Shown in pieces: positions 7,692 to 15,409 of a stretch of 64,000 bases of DNA (the stretch's first letter is position 1; every line of letters starts with the position of its first letter). Source of the DNA: Promicromonospora sukumoe 327MFSha3.1 (lineage in GTDB: Bacteria; Actinomycetota; Actinomycetes; Actinomycetales; Cellulomonadaceae). The position numbers and the translations under genes were made by a program. Where the stretch lies: NCBI RefSeq assembly GCF_000385135.1, contig NZ_ARQM01000013.1, positions 1 through 64,000 of the forward strand, read 5' to 3'. The notes under the pieces were generated by a model, which was not told the origin of the DNA, searched no databases, and worked only from the letters and a program-made list of their open reading frames with translations.

Positions 7692-9038
7692 GTGCCCACC
7701 AAACACGGACCGGTCCGAAGCCGGACCGTCGCCACCCGCCGCGCGGCCGCCGCCACGCTCGCGGTCTTCGTCCTGCCGCTCACCGCGTGCGGCTCGCTCC
7801 TGGGCGGGGAGTCCACGGGCTCCGACGGCGACGACGACGCTCCGATCACCCTCACCGTGTCCACGTTCAACGACTTCGGGTACACCGAAGAGCTGCTCGC
7901 CCGGTACACCGAGGAGCACCCGAACGTCACGATCGAGCACGTCGTGGCGCCCACCTCGGACGAGGCCCGCCTGCAGATGCTCAAGGCGTTCACCACGGGT
8001 GACGGCTCGGACCTCGCCGACGTGGTCGCCGCCGAGGTCGACTGGCTGCCGGAGCTCATGGAGCACTCGCAGCTGTTCGAGGACCTGAGCGACCCCGAGG
8101 TCAACAAGCGCTGGGTGAACTGGAAGGTGGCCCAGGCCACGACCACGGACGGCAAGGTGCTGGGCTACGGGACCGACATCGGCCCCGAGGCAATCTGCTA
8201 CCGCGCCGACCTGTTCGAGGAGGCCGGCCTGCCGTCCGACCGCGACTCCGTCGCCGAGCTCCTCGGCGGCAAGGATGCAACGTGGGAGCGCTACTTCGAG
8301 GTGGGCCGCCAGTTCACGGCACAGTCCGACGCCGCGTGGTTCGACGGCACGACGGGCATGTTCCAGGGCATGGTCAACCAGCTGCCCGCCGCCTTCGAGG
8401 ACCCGGCCACGCAGAAGCCGACCGACCTGGCGATCAACAACGAGGTCCGGGCGATCTACGACCAGATCACCGGCGGCATCAGTGACGGCCTCTCGGCCGG
8501 CCTGGAGCAGTGGACGCCCGAGTGGACGGCCGGGTTCCAGGAGAACGCGTTCGCCACGATGCTCTGCCCCGGCTGGATGATGGGCCCGATCGAGTCCTAC
8601 TCGCAGGGTGTGACCGGCTGGGACGTGGCCAACGTCTTCCCTGGTGGCGGCGGTAACTGGGGCGGTTCGTTCCTGACCGTGCCCTCGGCCGGCCTGCACA
8701 CCGACGAGGCCAAGGAGCTGGCCGCGTGGCTCACCGCGCCGGAGCAGCAGACGGAGGCGTTCACGACCGCTGGTGCGTTCCCGTCGCAGCTCGAGGCGCA
8801 GGACTCCGACGCCGTGCAGAGCTACGTGAACCCGTTCTTCAACAACGCCCCGGTGGGCAAGATCTTCACCGCGCGGGCCCAGTCCATCGACGGTGCGCCG
8901 CACAAGGGCCGGTACTACTTCGCGATCCGCGACGAGGTCAACAACGCGCTGGCCGCCGTCGACGCCGGGACGAACAGCCCCGAGATCGCGTGGAACCAGG
9001 CAGTGCAGACGGTCGGAGCATTCCGCATCAAGGAGTGA
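7692..9038 (+). CDS. ABC sugar-binding lipoprotein, CebE paralogue 1
   Basis: 448-residue extracellular solute-binding protein (family 1), the lipid-anchored receptor of a carbohydrate ABC importer. The start is GTG 7692, nine bases after GAGGAG. A basic N-terminus and hydrophobic core end in the lipobox LTAC, so Cys33 or so would be acylated. The mature part carries ITLTVSTFNDFGYTEELLARY and the closing-domain sequence FPGGGGNWGGSFL. It is closely similar along its whole length to the next gene, so a cello-oligosaccharide ligand is likely. It lacks the CebR operator seen before that gene. It may serve the same permease under different control or bind a related sugar. Confidence 0.92.
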   Translation: MPTKHGPVRSRTVATRRAAAATLAVFVLPLTACGSLLGGESTGSDGDDDAPITLTVSTFNDFGYTEELLARYTEEHPNVTIEHVVAPTSDEARLQMLKAFTTGDGSDLADVVAAEVDWLPELMEHSQLFEDLSDPEVNKRWVNWKVAQATTTDGKVLGYGTDIGPEAICYRADLFEEAGLPSDRDSVAELLGGKDATWERYFEVGRQFTAQSDAAWFDGTTGMFQGMVNQLPAAFEDPATQKPTDLAINNEVRAIYDQITGGISDGLSAGLEQWTPEWTAGFQENAFATMLCPGWMMGPIESYSQGVTGWDVANVFPGGGGNWGGSFLTVPSAGLHTDEAKELAAWLTAPEQQTEAFTTAGAFPSQLEAQDSDAVQSYVNPFFNNAPVGKIFTARAQSIDGAPHKGRYYFAIRDEVNNALAAVDAGTNSPEIAWNQAVQTVGAFRIKE

Positions 9039-9066
9039 CCCGACCACGGTTCGCCCGCTACCCGCC

Positions 9067-9096
9067 TTGACACGGCGGGGCGGCGACCGCGACGAT
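9067..9096 (+). promoter_or_regulatory. Promoter of the ceb operon
   Basis: A perfect -35 hexamer TTGACA (9067-9072), an 18-base spacer and GACGAT (9091-9096), which keeps the key A, A and T of the -10 box. The start point would fall near 9103, immediately before the first CebR operator. Confidence 0.6.
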
Positions 9097-9105
9097 CAGG
9101 TCGCG

Positions 9106-9119
9106 TGGTAGCGCTCCCA
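9106..9119. promoter_or_regulatory. CebR/CelR operator 1
   Basis: TGGTAGCGCTCCCA differs at one base from TGGGAGCGCTCCCA, the known operator of the LacI-family cellobiose repressors CelR and CebR. It overlaps the predicted start of transcription, so binding would block initiation. Confidence 0.85.
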
Positions 9120-9130
9120 CACCCCAGATG

Positions 9131-9144
9131 TGGGAGCGCTCCCA
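9131..9144. promoter_or_regulatory. CebR/CelR operator 2 (perfect)
   Basis: TGGGAGCGCTCCCA is a perfect 14-base palindrome identical to the published CelR/CebR consensus. Its centre is 25 bases from operator 1, so two dimers could bind near the same face or cooperatively. The cognate repressor is encoded at 14256-15281. Confidence 0.93.
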
Positions 9145-9233
9145 ACCTCGGTCCGCTGACGTGCCCGTCCGGCACTCGACCGCGACCCGCAAGATCCCCG
9201 CAGTACCCAGACCGCACGACAAGGGAGTCCCCA

Positions 9234-10556
9234 GTGCTGAGCAGTACCCGACCCACGAGGCGCGTCGCCGCCCGTACCCTCCAGGCGACCGCCGGTGCCG
9301 CCGTCTTCGCCCTCGCGCTCACGGCGTGCGGCGGTGGATCCGACGAAGGATCCGCCGAGGAGGACGGCCCGATCACGCTGAAGGTCGCGACGTTCAACGA
9401 CTTCGGTTACACGGACGAGATGCTCGCCGAGTACACCAAGGAGCACCCGAACGTGAAGGTGGAGCACGTCAAGGCCGCCACGACCGACGACGCGCGCAGC
9501 AACATGACCACCAAGCTCGCCGCCGGCGGCGAGGGCCTGGCCGACATCGAGGCCATCGAGGTCGACTGGCTCCCCGAGCTGTCGCAGTACCCCGACCTGT
9601 TCACCGACCTGGCCGACCCGGAGCTCGACGGTCGCTGGGTGGACTGGAAGGTCCAGCAGGCCACCACGCCCGAGGGCAAGGTCATCGGTTACGGCACCGA
9701 CATCGGCCCCGAGGCCATCTGCTACCGCGCCGACCTGTTCGAGAAGGCCGGCCTGCCGACCGATCGCGAGGAGGTCGCCGAGCTGCTCGGTGGCGACAGC
9801 GCGACGTGGGAGGACTACTTCGCCGCGGGCCGCGACTTCGTCAAGGAGTCGGACGCCGCCTGGTACGACAGCTCCGCGGGCACCTTCCAGGGCATGATCA
9901 ACCAGCTGCCCGCCGCCTTCGAGGACCCCGAGACGGGCGAGGCCAAGGACCTGGGCGACAACGCCGAGGTCAAGGCGATCTACGACGAGATCGTCGGCTC
10001 GGTGGACGACGACCTGTCGGCCGGCCTCGAGCAGTGGGGCGACGACTGGGTCGCCGGCTTCCAGAACGACGCCTTCGCGACCATGCTCTGCCCGGCCTGG
10101 ATGACCGGCCCGATCGAGCAGAACTCCGGTGGCATCGAGGGCTGGGACGTCGCCGACGTCTTCCCCGGTGGCGGCGGTAACTGGGGCGGCTCGTTCCTGA
10201 CCGTCCCCGCCTCGGGCGCGAACACCGAGGCCGCCAAGGAGCTCGCCGCGTGGCTGACCGCCCCGGAGCAGCAGACCAAGGCGTTCGAGACGTCGGGTAC
10301 CTTCCCGTCGCAGATCGAGGCGCAGGAGTCCGAGGCCGTCCAGGGCTTCACCAACGAGTTCTTCAACGACGCCCCGGTGGGCCAGATCTTCTCCACCCGC
10401 GCCCAGGCCATCGAGGGTGCCCCGTACAAGGGTGCCCACTACTTCGCCATCCGTGACGAGGTCACGAACGCGCTGAACCGCGTCGACATCACCAAGTCCC
10501 AGGACGCCGAGGAGTCCTGGAACGAGGCCGTCGAGAAGGCCGCGGCCCTCGGCTGA
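9234..10556 (+). CDS. cebE: Cello-oligosaccharide-binding lipoprotein
   Basis: 440-residue family 1 solute-binding lipoprotein, first gene of the ceb operon. It captures cellobiose and longer cello-oligosaccharides outside the membrane and delivers them to CebFG. The start is GTG 9234 after AAGGGAG. The signal peptide ends in the lipobox LTAC followed by a GGGSDEG linker. It is colinear with the preceding paralogue, sharing TFNDFGYT, DIGPEAICYRADLFE and FPGGGGNWGGSFLTVP. Its ligand is inferred from the CebR operators upstream and the GH1 glucosidase downstream. A hairpin after the gene may keep its message more abundant than that of the permeases. Confidence 0.93.
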   Translation: MLSSTRPTRRVAARTLQATAGAAVFALALTACGGGSDEGSAEEDGPITLKVATFNDFGYTDEMLAEYTKEHPNVKVEHVKAATTDDARSNMTTKLAAGGEGLADIEAIEVDWLPELSQYPDLFTDLADPELDGRWVDWKVQQATTPEGKVIGYGTDIGPEAICYRADLFEKAGLPTDREEVAELLGGDSATWEDYFAAGRDFVKESDAAWYDSSAGTFQGMINQLPAAFEDPETGEAKDLGDNAEVKAIYDEIVGSVDDDLSAGLEQWGDDWVAGFQNDAFATMLCPAWMTGPIEQNSGGIEGWDVADVFPGGGGNWGGSFLTVPASGANTEAAKELAAWLTAPEQQTKAFETSGTFPSQIEAQESEAVQGFTNEFFNDAPVGQIFSTRAQAIEGAPYKGAHYFAIRDEVTNALNRVDITKSQDAEESWNEAVEKAAALG

Positions 10557-10574
10557 CGCCCTGAGCCGCACCTG

Positions 10575-10588
10575 AGCCCCACGGGGCT
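10575..10588 (+). terminator. Short hairpin after cebE
   Basis: AGCCCC-AC-GGGGCT, a GC-rich six-base-pair hairpin 19 bases after the cebE stop and not followed by a T run. With the larger stem-loop at 10598 it could partly attenuate transcription or protect the 3' end of cebE mRNA. Confidence 0.4.
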
Positions 10589-10597
10589 GATGTGACC

Positions 10598-10646
10598 CGG
10601 TGGTCGAGCGTGCCGAGACCTGTGTTCTCGGCAAGCTCGACCACCG
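10598..10646. repeat. TCGAGCTTG-type inverted repeat between cebE and cebF
   Basis: Stem with 21-base arms containing a single mismatch, built on TGGTCGAGC-TTGCCGAGA and its complement, with a seven-base loop. The same sequence family occurs at 15306-15396 and inside the MFS gene at 29118-29160. The position between binding-protein and permease genes suggests partial termination or mRNA processing. Confidence 0.75.
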
Positions 10647-10724
10647 CTTGCCGTCGCCTCCGATCCGGGCGCGGCGAAGCACCGACAGTGACCCTCACCC
10701 GACGATGACGCGGCGGAACATGAC

Positions 10725-11741
10725 ATGGCAGTCCTGACACCACAACGACCAGCACCGGGGTCCGGTGCACCAGAGCGCGAGTCGCGCAGACTCGGCTTCT
10801 CCCAGCGGCTCGGCCGCTGGGACGTGAAGCTCTCCCCGTACCTCTACATCTCGCCGTTCTTCATCCTCTTCGCGGTGACCGGCCTGTTCCCCCTCGCGTA
10901 CACCGCCTACGTGTCGGTGCACGACTGGAGCCTGCTGGGCGGCCAGGGCGAGTTCGTGGGCCTGCAGAACTTCTCGGACGTGCTGGCTCAGCCCACGTTC
11001 TGGAAGTCGCTCGGCAACACGCTGTCGATCTTCGTGCTGTCCTCCGTGCCCCAGGTGATCATCGCGATCACCATCGCGGCACTGCTGGACCAGAACCTGC
11101 GCTCGGCGACGTTCTGGCGCATGGGGGTGCTGATCCCCTACGTGGTCGCCCCCGTGGCCGTGTCGATGATCTTCGGCCGCCTCTTCGCCGACCAGTACGG
11201 CCTGATCAACTCGATGCTCGGCATCATCGGCATGGACCCGATCGCGTGGCACGGCGACCGGCTCGCCAGCCACGTCGCCATCGCGAGCATCGTCAACTAC
11301 CGGTGGGTCGGCTACAACGCGCTGATCTTCCTCGCGGCCATGCAGGCCGTGCCGCGCGAGCTGTACGAGGCTGCCGTGATCGATGGCGCCGGCCGCGTGC
11401 GCCAGTTCTTCTCCATCACCGTGCCGCAGATCCGCGCCACGATCATCTTCGTGGTCATCACGTCGACCATCGGTGGCCTGCAGATCTTCGACGAGGTGCG
11501 CATGTTCGACGCGACCGGCCTCGGCGGGCCGGACCGCAACTGGATGACCACCGTCCTGTACCTGTACGACGTCGCGTGGGGCAACCAGCACAGCCTCGGC
11601 CGGGCCTCGGCCGTGGCCTGGATGCTGTTCCTGCTGATCGTCCTGATCGGCTTCGTGAACTTCCTGATCACGCGCCAGATCTCGACGTCGGGCGCGGCGA
11701 AGAAGCCGAAGCGCAAGAGCATCACCAGGGGGAACGCATGA
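10725..11741 (+). CDS. cebF: Cello-oligosaccharide ABC permease CebF
   Basis: 338-residue inner-membrane permease (binding-protein-dependent transport system, MalF-like), six predicted spans after a cytoplasmic N-terminus. The EAA loop EAAVIDGAGRVRQFFSITVPQ (about residues 215-235) contacts the ATPase. As in Streptomyces ceb operons, no dedicated ATPase is encoded; a shared MsiK-type ATPase elsewhere is expected. The start is ATG 10725; a GGCGGA stretch lies upstream, and an out-of-frame ATG lies at 10720. The stop overlaps the cebG start in ATGA. Confidence 0.94.
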   Translation: MAVLTPQRPAPGSGAPERESRRLGFSQRLGRWDVKLSPYLYISPFFILFAVTGLFPLAYTAYVSVHDWSLLGGQGEFVGLQNFSDVLAQPTFWKSLGNTLSIFVLSSVPQVIIAITIAALLDQNLRSATFWRMGVLIPYVVAPVAVSMIFGRLFADQYGLINSMLGIIGMDPIAWHGDRLASHVAIASIVNYRWVGYNALIFLAAMQAVPRELYEAAVIDGAGRVRQFFSITVPQIRATIIFVVITSTIGGLQIFDEVRMFDATGLGGPDRNWMTTVLYLYDVAWGNQHSLGRASAVAWMLFLLIVLIGFVNFLITRQISTSGAAKKPKRKSITRGNA

Positions 11742-12655
11742 GCTCCGTCGCCGTCACCGCCCAGACCGCCGGCGAGGGCGCGGCCCGCGCCGCCGCCCGC
11801 CGGCGGGACCGCAAGGCCGCCGGCAGCGCCACCCGCCGCGCCGGCTGGATCGTCTACGCCGCCCTCGGCGTCGTGCTGCTGATCTCGGTCTTCCCGCTGT
11901 ACTACACGCTGCTGCTCGGCTCGTCCGACCCGGTCGAGATCTCGCGCAACCCCGTGCCGCAGTGGCTCCCCGACATGTCGCTGTTCACGCAGTTCCAGAC
12001 CGTCATCGAGTCGACCCAGATCAACTTCTGGAAGGCCCTGGCCAACTCGCTGATCATCTCGGTCGTCGTCTCGGCCGCCGTGGTGCTGTTCTCGACGCTC
12101 GCCGGCTACTCGTTCGCGAAGCTGCGCTTCCGCGGCCGCGGCCCGCTGCTCGTGTTCGTCATCGCCACGATGGCGGTGCCCACCCAGCTCGGCGTCATCC
12201 CGATGTACATCCTCATGTCGGACCTCGACTGGATCGGAAAGCTCCAGGCCGTCATCGTTCCGGCCCTGGTCACCGCCTTCGGCGTGTTCTGGATGACGCA
12301 GTACCTGTCCGAGTCGCTGCCGTACGAGCTGATCGAGGCCGCCCGCGTGGACGGCGCCTCGATGATCCGTACGTTCTGGAGCATCGCGCTGCCCGCGGCA
12401 CGCCCTGCGGCAGCCATGCTCGGCCTGTTCACGTTCGTCCAGCAGTGGACCAACTTCTTCTGGCCGTCGATCGTGCTCAACTCGAGCAACCCGACGCTGC
12501 CGCTCGTCGTAAAGTCGCTTCAGTCGAACTACTTCGTGGACTACTCGTTGGTCATGGGCGGTGTGTTCCTCGTGACGCTGCCGCTGCTGGTGATCTTCGC
12601 CTTCGTCGGCAAGCAGCTCGTCGCAGGCATCATGCAGGGAGCCGTGAAGGGATGA
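11738..12655 (+). CDS. cebG: Cello-oligosaccharide ABC permease CebG
   Basis: 305-residue MalG-like permease that pairs with CebF. A basic N-terminal tail (ARRRDRKAA) precedes six predicted spans. The EAA loop EAARVDGASMIRTFWSIALP lies around residues 208-227. The start at ATG 11738 follows AGGGGGA and overlaps the cebF stop, and its own stop overlaps bglC (ATGA), so translation of the operon is coupled. Confidence 0.95.
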   Translation: MSSVAVTAQTAGEGAARAAARRRDRKAAGSATRRAGWIVYAALGVVLLISVFPLYYTLLLGSSDPVEISRNPVPQWLPDMSLFTQFQTVIESTQINFWKALANSLIISVVVSAAVVLFSTLAGYSFAKLRFRGRGPLLVFVIATMAVPTQLGVIPMYILMSDLDWIGKLQAVIVPALVTAFGVFWMTQYLSESLPYELIEAARVDGASMIRTFWSIALPAARPAAAMLGLFTFVQQWTNFFWPSIVLNSSNPTLPLVVKSLQSNYFVDYSLVMGGVFLVTLPLLVIFAFVGKQLVAGIMQGAVKG

Positions 12656-14259
12656 CCCGGATGACCCGCGAGCTCACGCAGAGCTTCAAGACCGACCCCT
12701 CGGCCGTACGCGTCCCCGCCCAGGGCATCGCGCTGCCGTACACGCCGACCGCGCCGCGCACGGCGACGTCGGCCAACGCCACCGGGGACGTCGCGTTCCC
12801 GGACGGCTTCCTCTGGGGCGCGGCCACCGCCGCCTACCAGGTGGAGGGCGCCGCCCACGAGGACGGCCGCGAGGACTCCGTGTGGGACGTGTTCGCGAAG
12901 GTTCCGGGCGCCGTCCTGAACCAGGAGGACGGCGAGGTCGCCTGCGACCAGTACCATCGCTACCCCGCCGACGTCGCGCTCATGAAGGACCTCGGCATCA
13001 AGGCCTACCGGTTCTCGACGTCGTGGTCCCGCGTGGTCCCCGGCGGGCGCGAGGTCAACCCGGCCGGCCTGGCCTACTACGACCGGCTCGTGGACGAGCT
13101 GCTGGGCGCGGGCATCCTGCCCTGGCTCACGCTCTACCACTGGGACCTGCCGCAGGCCATCGAGGCCGAGTCGAACGGCTGGGTGAACCGCGACACCGCC
13201 TACCGGTTCCGCGACTACGCCGTTACCATGCACGAGGCGATCGGCGACCGCGTCGACGTGTGGACCACGCTCAACGAGCCGTGGTGCGCCGCGTTCCTCG
13301 GCTACACGGGCGGCCAGCACGCACCGGGCCGGCAGTCCCGCGAGGACGGGCTGGCCGCCGCGCACCACCTCATGCTCGCCCACGGCCTGGCCGTGCAGGC
13401 GCTGCGCGAGCGCGCGCCGGACGCGAACCTGGGCATCACGCTCAACTTCGAGGTCGAGGACCCGCTGAACCCGGACGACCCCGCCGACGTCGACGCCGCG
13501 CGCCGGCTCGACGGCGGGTTCACCCGCATCTTCGCCGACCCGATCCTGCGGGGCGCGTACCCGCTGGACGTGCTGGAGGACGTGCGCGAGTACGGCCTGG
13601 AGCAGCACATCCAGGAGGGCGACCTCGAGATCATCTCGACGCCGATCGACTCGCTCGGCGTGAACTACTACCACGGCAACGCCGTGGCGGCGGTCCCCGC
13701 GGAGCACCCGCTGGAGGGCGGGGCACCGGTGACCCGGCCGTCGTCGTCCCCGTTCCCGGGTGGGGACGGCGCGTACACGCACCCGCGTGGGCTGCCCGTC
13801 ACGGACCAGAACTGGGAGGTGCAGCCCGAGGGGCTGACCCGCCTGCTGCTGCGCCTGCAGGAGGACTACACGGGGCCGCGCGGTATCGCCCTGTACGTGA
13901 CCGAGAACGGCAGCGCCTACGAGGACGTCGCGGACGCGGACGGGTTCGTGGACGACCAGCAGCGCCTGGAGTTCGTCGACGTGCACCTGCGCGCCGTCAA
14001 GGACGCGATCGACGAGGGTGCCGACGTGCGCGGCTACTTCGGCTGGTCGCTGCTCGACAACTACGAGTGGGCCTGGGGCTACGGAAAGCGCTTCGGTCTC
14101 GTGCGCGTCGACTACGAAACGCAGGAACGCACCGTCAAGGCGTCCGGCCGCTGGTACGGTCGGGTCGCACGGGCCAACGCTGTTCCGGAGCGATCGCTCA
14201 CGCCCGAGCCGTACCCGACCGACGCAGACGGCGGAGACAAGGCGGTTCGCACGGCGTGA
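12652..14259 (+). CDS. bglC: GH1 beta-glucosidase
   Basis: 535-residue glycoside hydrolase family 1 enzyme, cytoplasmic (no signal peptide). It hydrolyses imported cellobiose and cello-oligosaccharides to glucose. The acid/base is Glu209 in TLNEPW and the nucleophile Glu418 in YVTENGS; the GH1 N-terminal signature FLWGAATAAYQVEGA lies near residue 50. An N-terminal extension of about 45 residues precedes the catalytic barrel. The start ATG 12652 overlaps the cebG stop; ATG 12661 is an alternative. The stop overlaps the cebR start (GTGA). Confidence 0.95.
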   Translation: MTRMTRELTQSFKTDPSAVRVPAQGIALPYTPTAPRTATSANATGDVAFPDGFLWGAATAAYQVEGAAHEDGREDSVWDVFAKVPGAVLNQEDGEVACDQYHRYPADVALMKDLGIKAYRFSTSWSRVVPGGREVNPAGLAYYDRLVDELLGAGILPWLTLYHWDLPQAIEAESNGWVNRDTAYRFRDYAVTMHEAIGDRVDVWTTLNEPWCAAFLGYTGGQHAPGRQSREDGLAAAHHLMLAHGLAVQALRERAPDANLGITLNFEVEDPLNPDDPADVDAARRLDGGFTRIFADPILRGAYPLDVLEDVREYGLEQHIQEGDLEIISTPIDSLGVNYYHGNAVAAVPAEHPLEGGAPVTRPSSSPFPGGDGAYTHPRGLPVTDQNWEVQPEGLTRLLLRLQEDYTGPRGIALYVTENGSAYEDVADADGFVDDQQRLEFVDVHLRAVKDAIDEGADVRGYFGWSLLDNYEWAWGYGKRFGLVRVDYETQERTVKASGRWYGRVARANAVPERSLTPEPYPTDADGGDKAVRTA

Positions 14260-15281
14260 CGACCTCAGGCCCACCCACCCTCGATGACGTGGCACAGGCG
14301 GCCGGGGTGTCCCGGTCGACCGCGTCGCGCGCCATCAACGGCGGCCTGCGCGTCTCGCCCGAGGCACAGGCGGCGGTGGACGACGCCGTCGCCAGCCTCG
14401 GGTACGCACCGAACCGTGCCGCCCGGTCCCTGGTGACCCGGCGGACCGACTCGATCGCTCTCGTGGTGCCCGAGCCGGACCAGCGCATACTGACCGACCC
14501 GTTCCTCTCCGGCACCCTCGCGGGTGTCAGCGAGGGTCTGGCCGGGACGGACCTCCAGCTCGTCCTGCTGCTCGCCCGCCCGGGCGAGCAGCGGGGGCGG
14601 GTGGGCCGCTACCTGCGCAGCGGCCACGTGGACGGCGTGATCGTCGCCTCCCACCACAAGGGCGACCAGCTCGAGACGGAGCTCGGGCCGGCGGCGCTGC
14701 CGGCCGTGTTCGTCGGCAGGCTGTTCGAGCCCGACCCGTACTTCTCGCGCGGCCTGCGCTACGTGGACGTCGACAACGTGACGGGCGGCCGCATCGCCAC
14801 CCAGCGGATGATCGACCGCGGCCGGCGGCGCATCGGCACCATCACCGGCCCGCTCGACATGCCCGCCGGCGTGGACCGGATGACGGGCTGGCGCGACGCC
14901 CTGCGTGACGCCGGCCTGCCCGACGACGCGATGGTCGAGGGCGACTTCACCGTCGCGGGGGCGCTGGTGGCGGCCGCGCGGCTGCTGGACCAGCACCCCG
15001 ACCTGGACGGGATCTTCGCGGCGTCGGACCTCATGGCCGAGGCCACGCTGCGCGTGCTCGCCGAGCGCGGCCGGTCCGTGCCCGGCGACGTCTCCGTGGT
15101 GGGGTTCGACGACCTCGGGATCGCCGAGACGACGTCGCCCCGGCTGACGACCGTGCACAACCCGGTGGTGCAGATGGTCGGCGCCGCCACGAGCATGCTC
15201 GTGGACCTGGTCGCGGGCCGGCCGGTCCGCGACGAGCGCCGGGTCTTCGCCCCGCGCCTGGTCGAGGGTGAGTCGGCCTGA
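14256..15281 (+). CDS. cebR: LacI-family repressor CebR
   Basis: 341-residue LacI/GalR regulator. The helix-turn-helix and hinge are at the N-terminus (TLDDVAQAAGVSRSTASRAING, then SLGYAPNRAARSLVTRRT); a periplasmic-binding-protein-like effector domain follows. Expected inducer is cellobiose. Its operators are the two TGGGAGCGCTCCCA-type sites before cebE. Because the GTG start overlaps the bglC stop, the repressor is made from the operon it controls, giving negative autoregulation. Confidence 0.94.
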   Translation: MTTSGPPTLDDVAQAAGVSRSTASRAINGGLRVSPEAQAAVDDAVASLGYAPNRAARSLVTRRTDSIALVVPEPDQRILTDPFLSGTLAGVSEGLAGTDLQLVLLLARPGEQRGRVGRYLRSGHVDGVIVASHHKGDQLETELGPAALPAVFVGRLFEPDPYFSRGLRYVDVDNVTGGRIATQRMIDRGRRRIGTITGPLDMPAGVDRMTGWRDALRDAGLPDDAMVEGDFTVAGALVAAARLLDQHPDLDGIFAASDLMAEATLRVLAERGRSVPGDVSVVGFDDLGIAETTSPRLTTVHNPVVQMVGAATSMLVDLVAGRPVRDERRVFAPRLVEGESA

Positions 15282-15305
15282 CCCGACCGCTGGACGAGCC
15301 TCCGG

Positions 15306-15396
15306 CCGCTGGTCGAGCTTGTCGAGACTTGGTCAGGCCAAACCGCTGGTCGAGCTTGTCGAGACCTGGTCAGGTCTCGACAAGCTCGACCAGCGG
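15306..15396. repeat. Triple TCGAGCTTG repeat at the cebR/putA junction
   Basis: Three copies of a 23-base unit built on CTGGTCGAGCTTGTCGAGAC: two direct (15306-15328 and 15343-15365) and one inverted (15374-15396). The second and third copies form a near-perfect hairpin. It lies between the convergent cebR and putA genes, 14 bases before the putA stop, and probably ends transcription from both sides. Confidence 0.85.
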
Positions 15397-15409
15397 GGCC
15401 GGCGATGCG

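Noticed and set aside
15306-15396. Attachment site of an integrated element
   Set aside because: No integrase, tRNA or phage gene is nearby, and the same repeat occurs at several other gene ends and within a gene.
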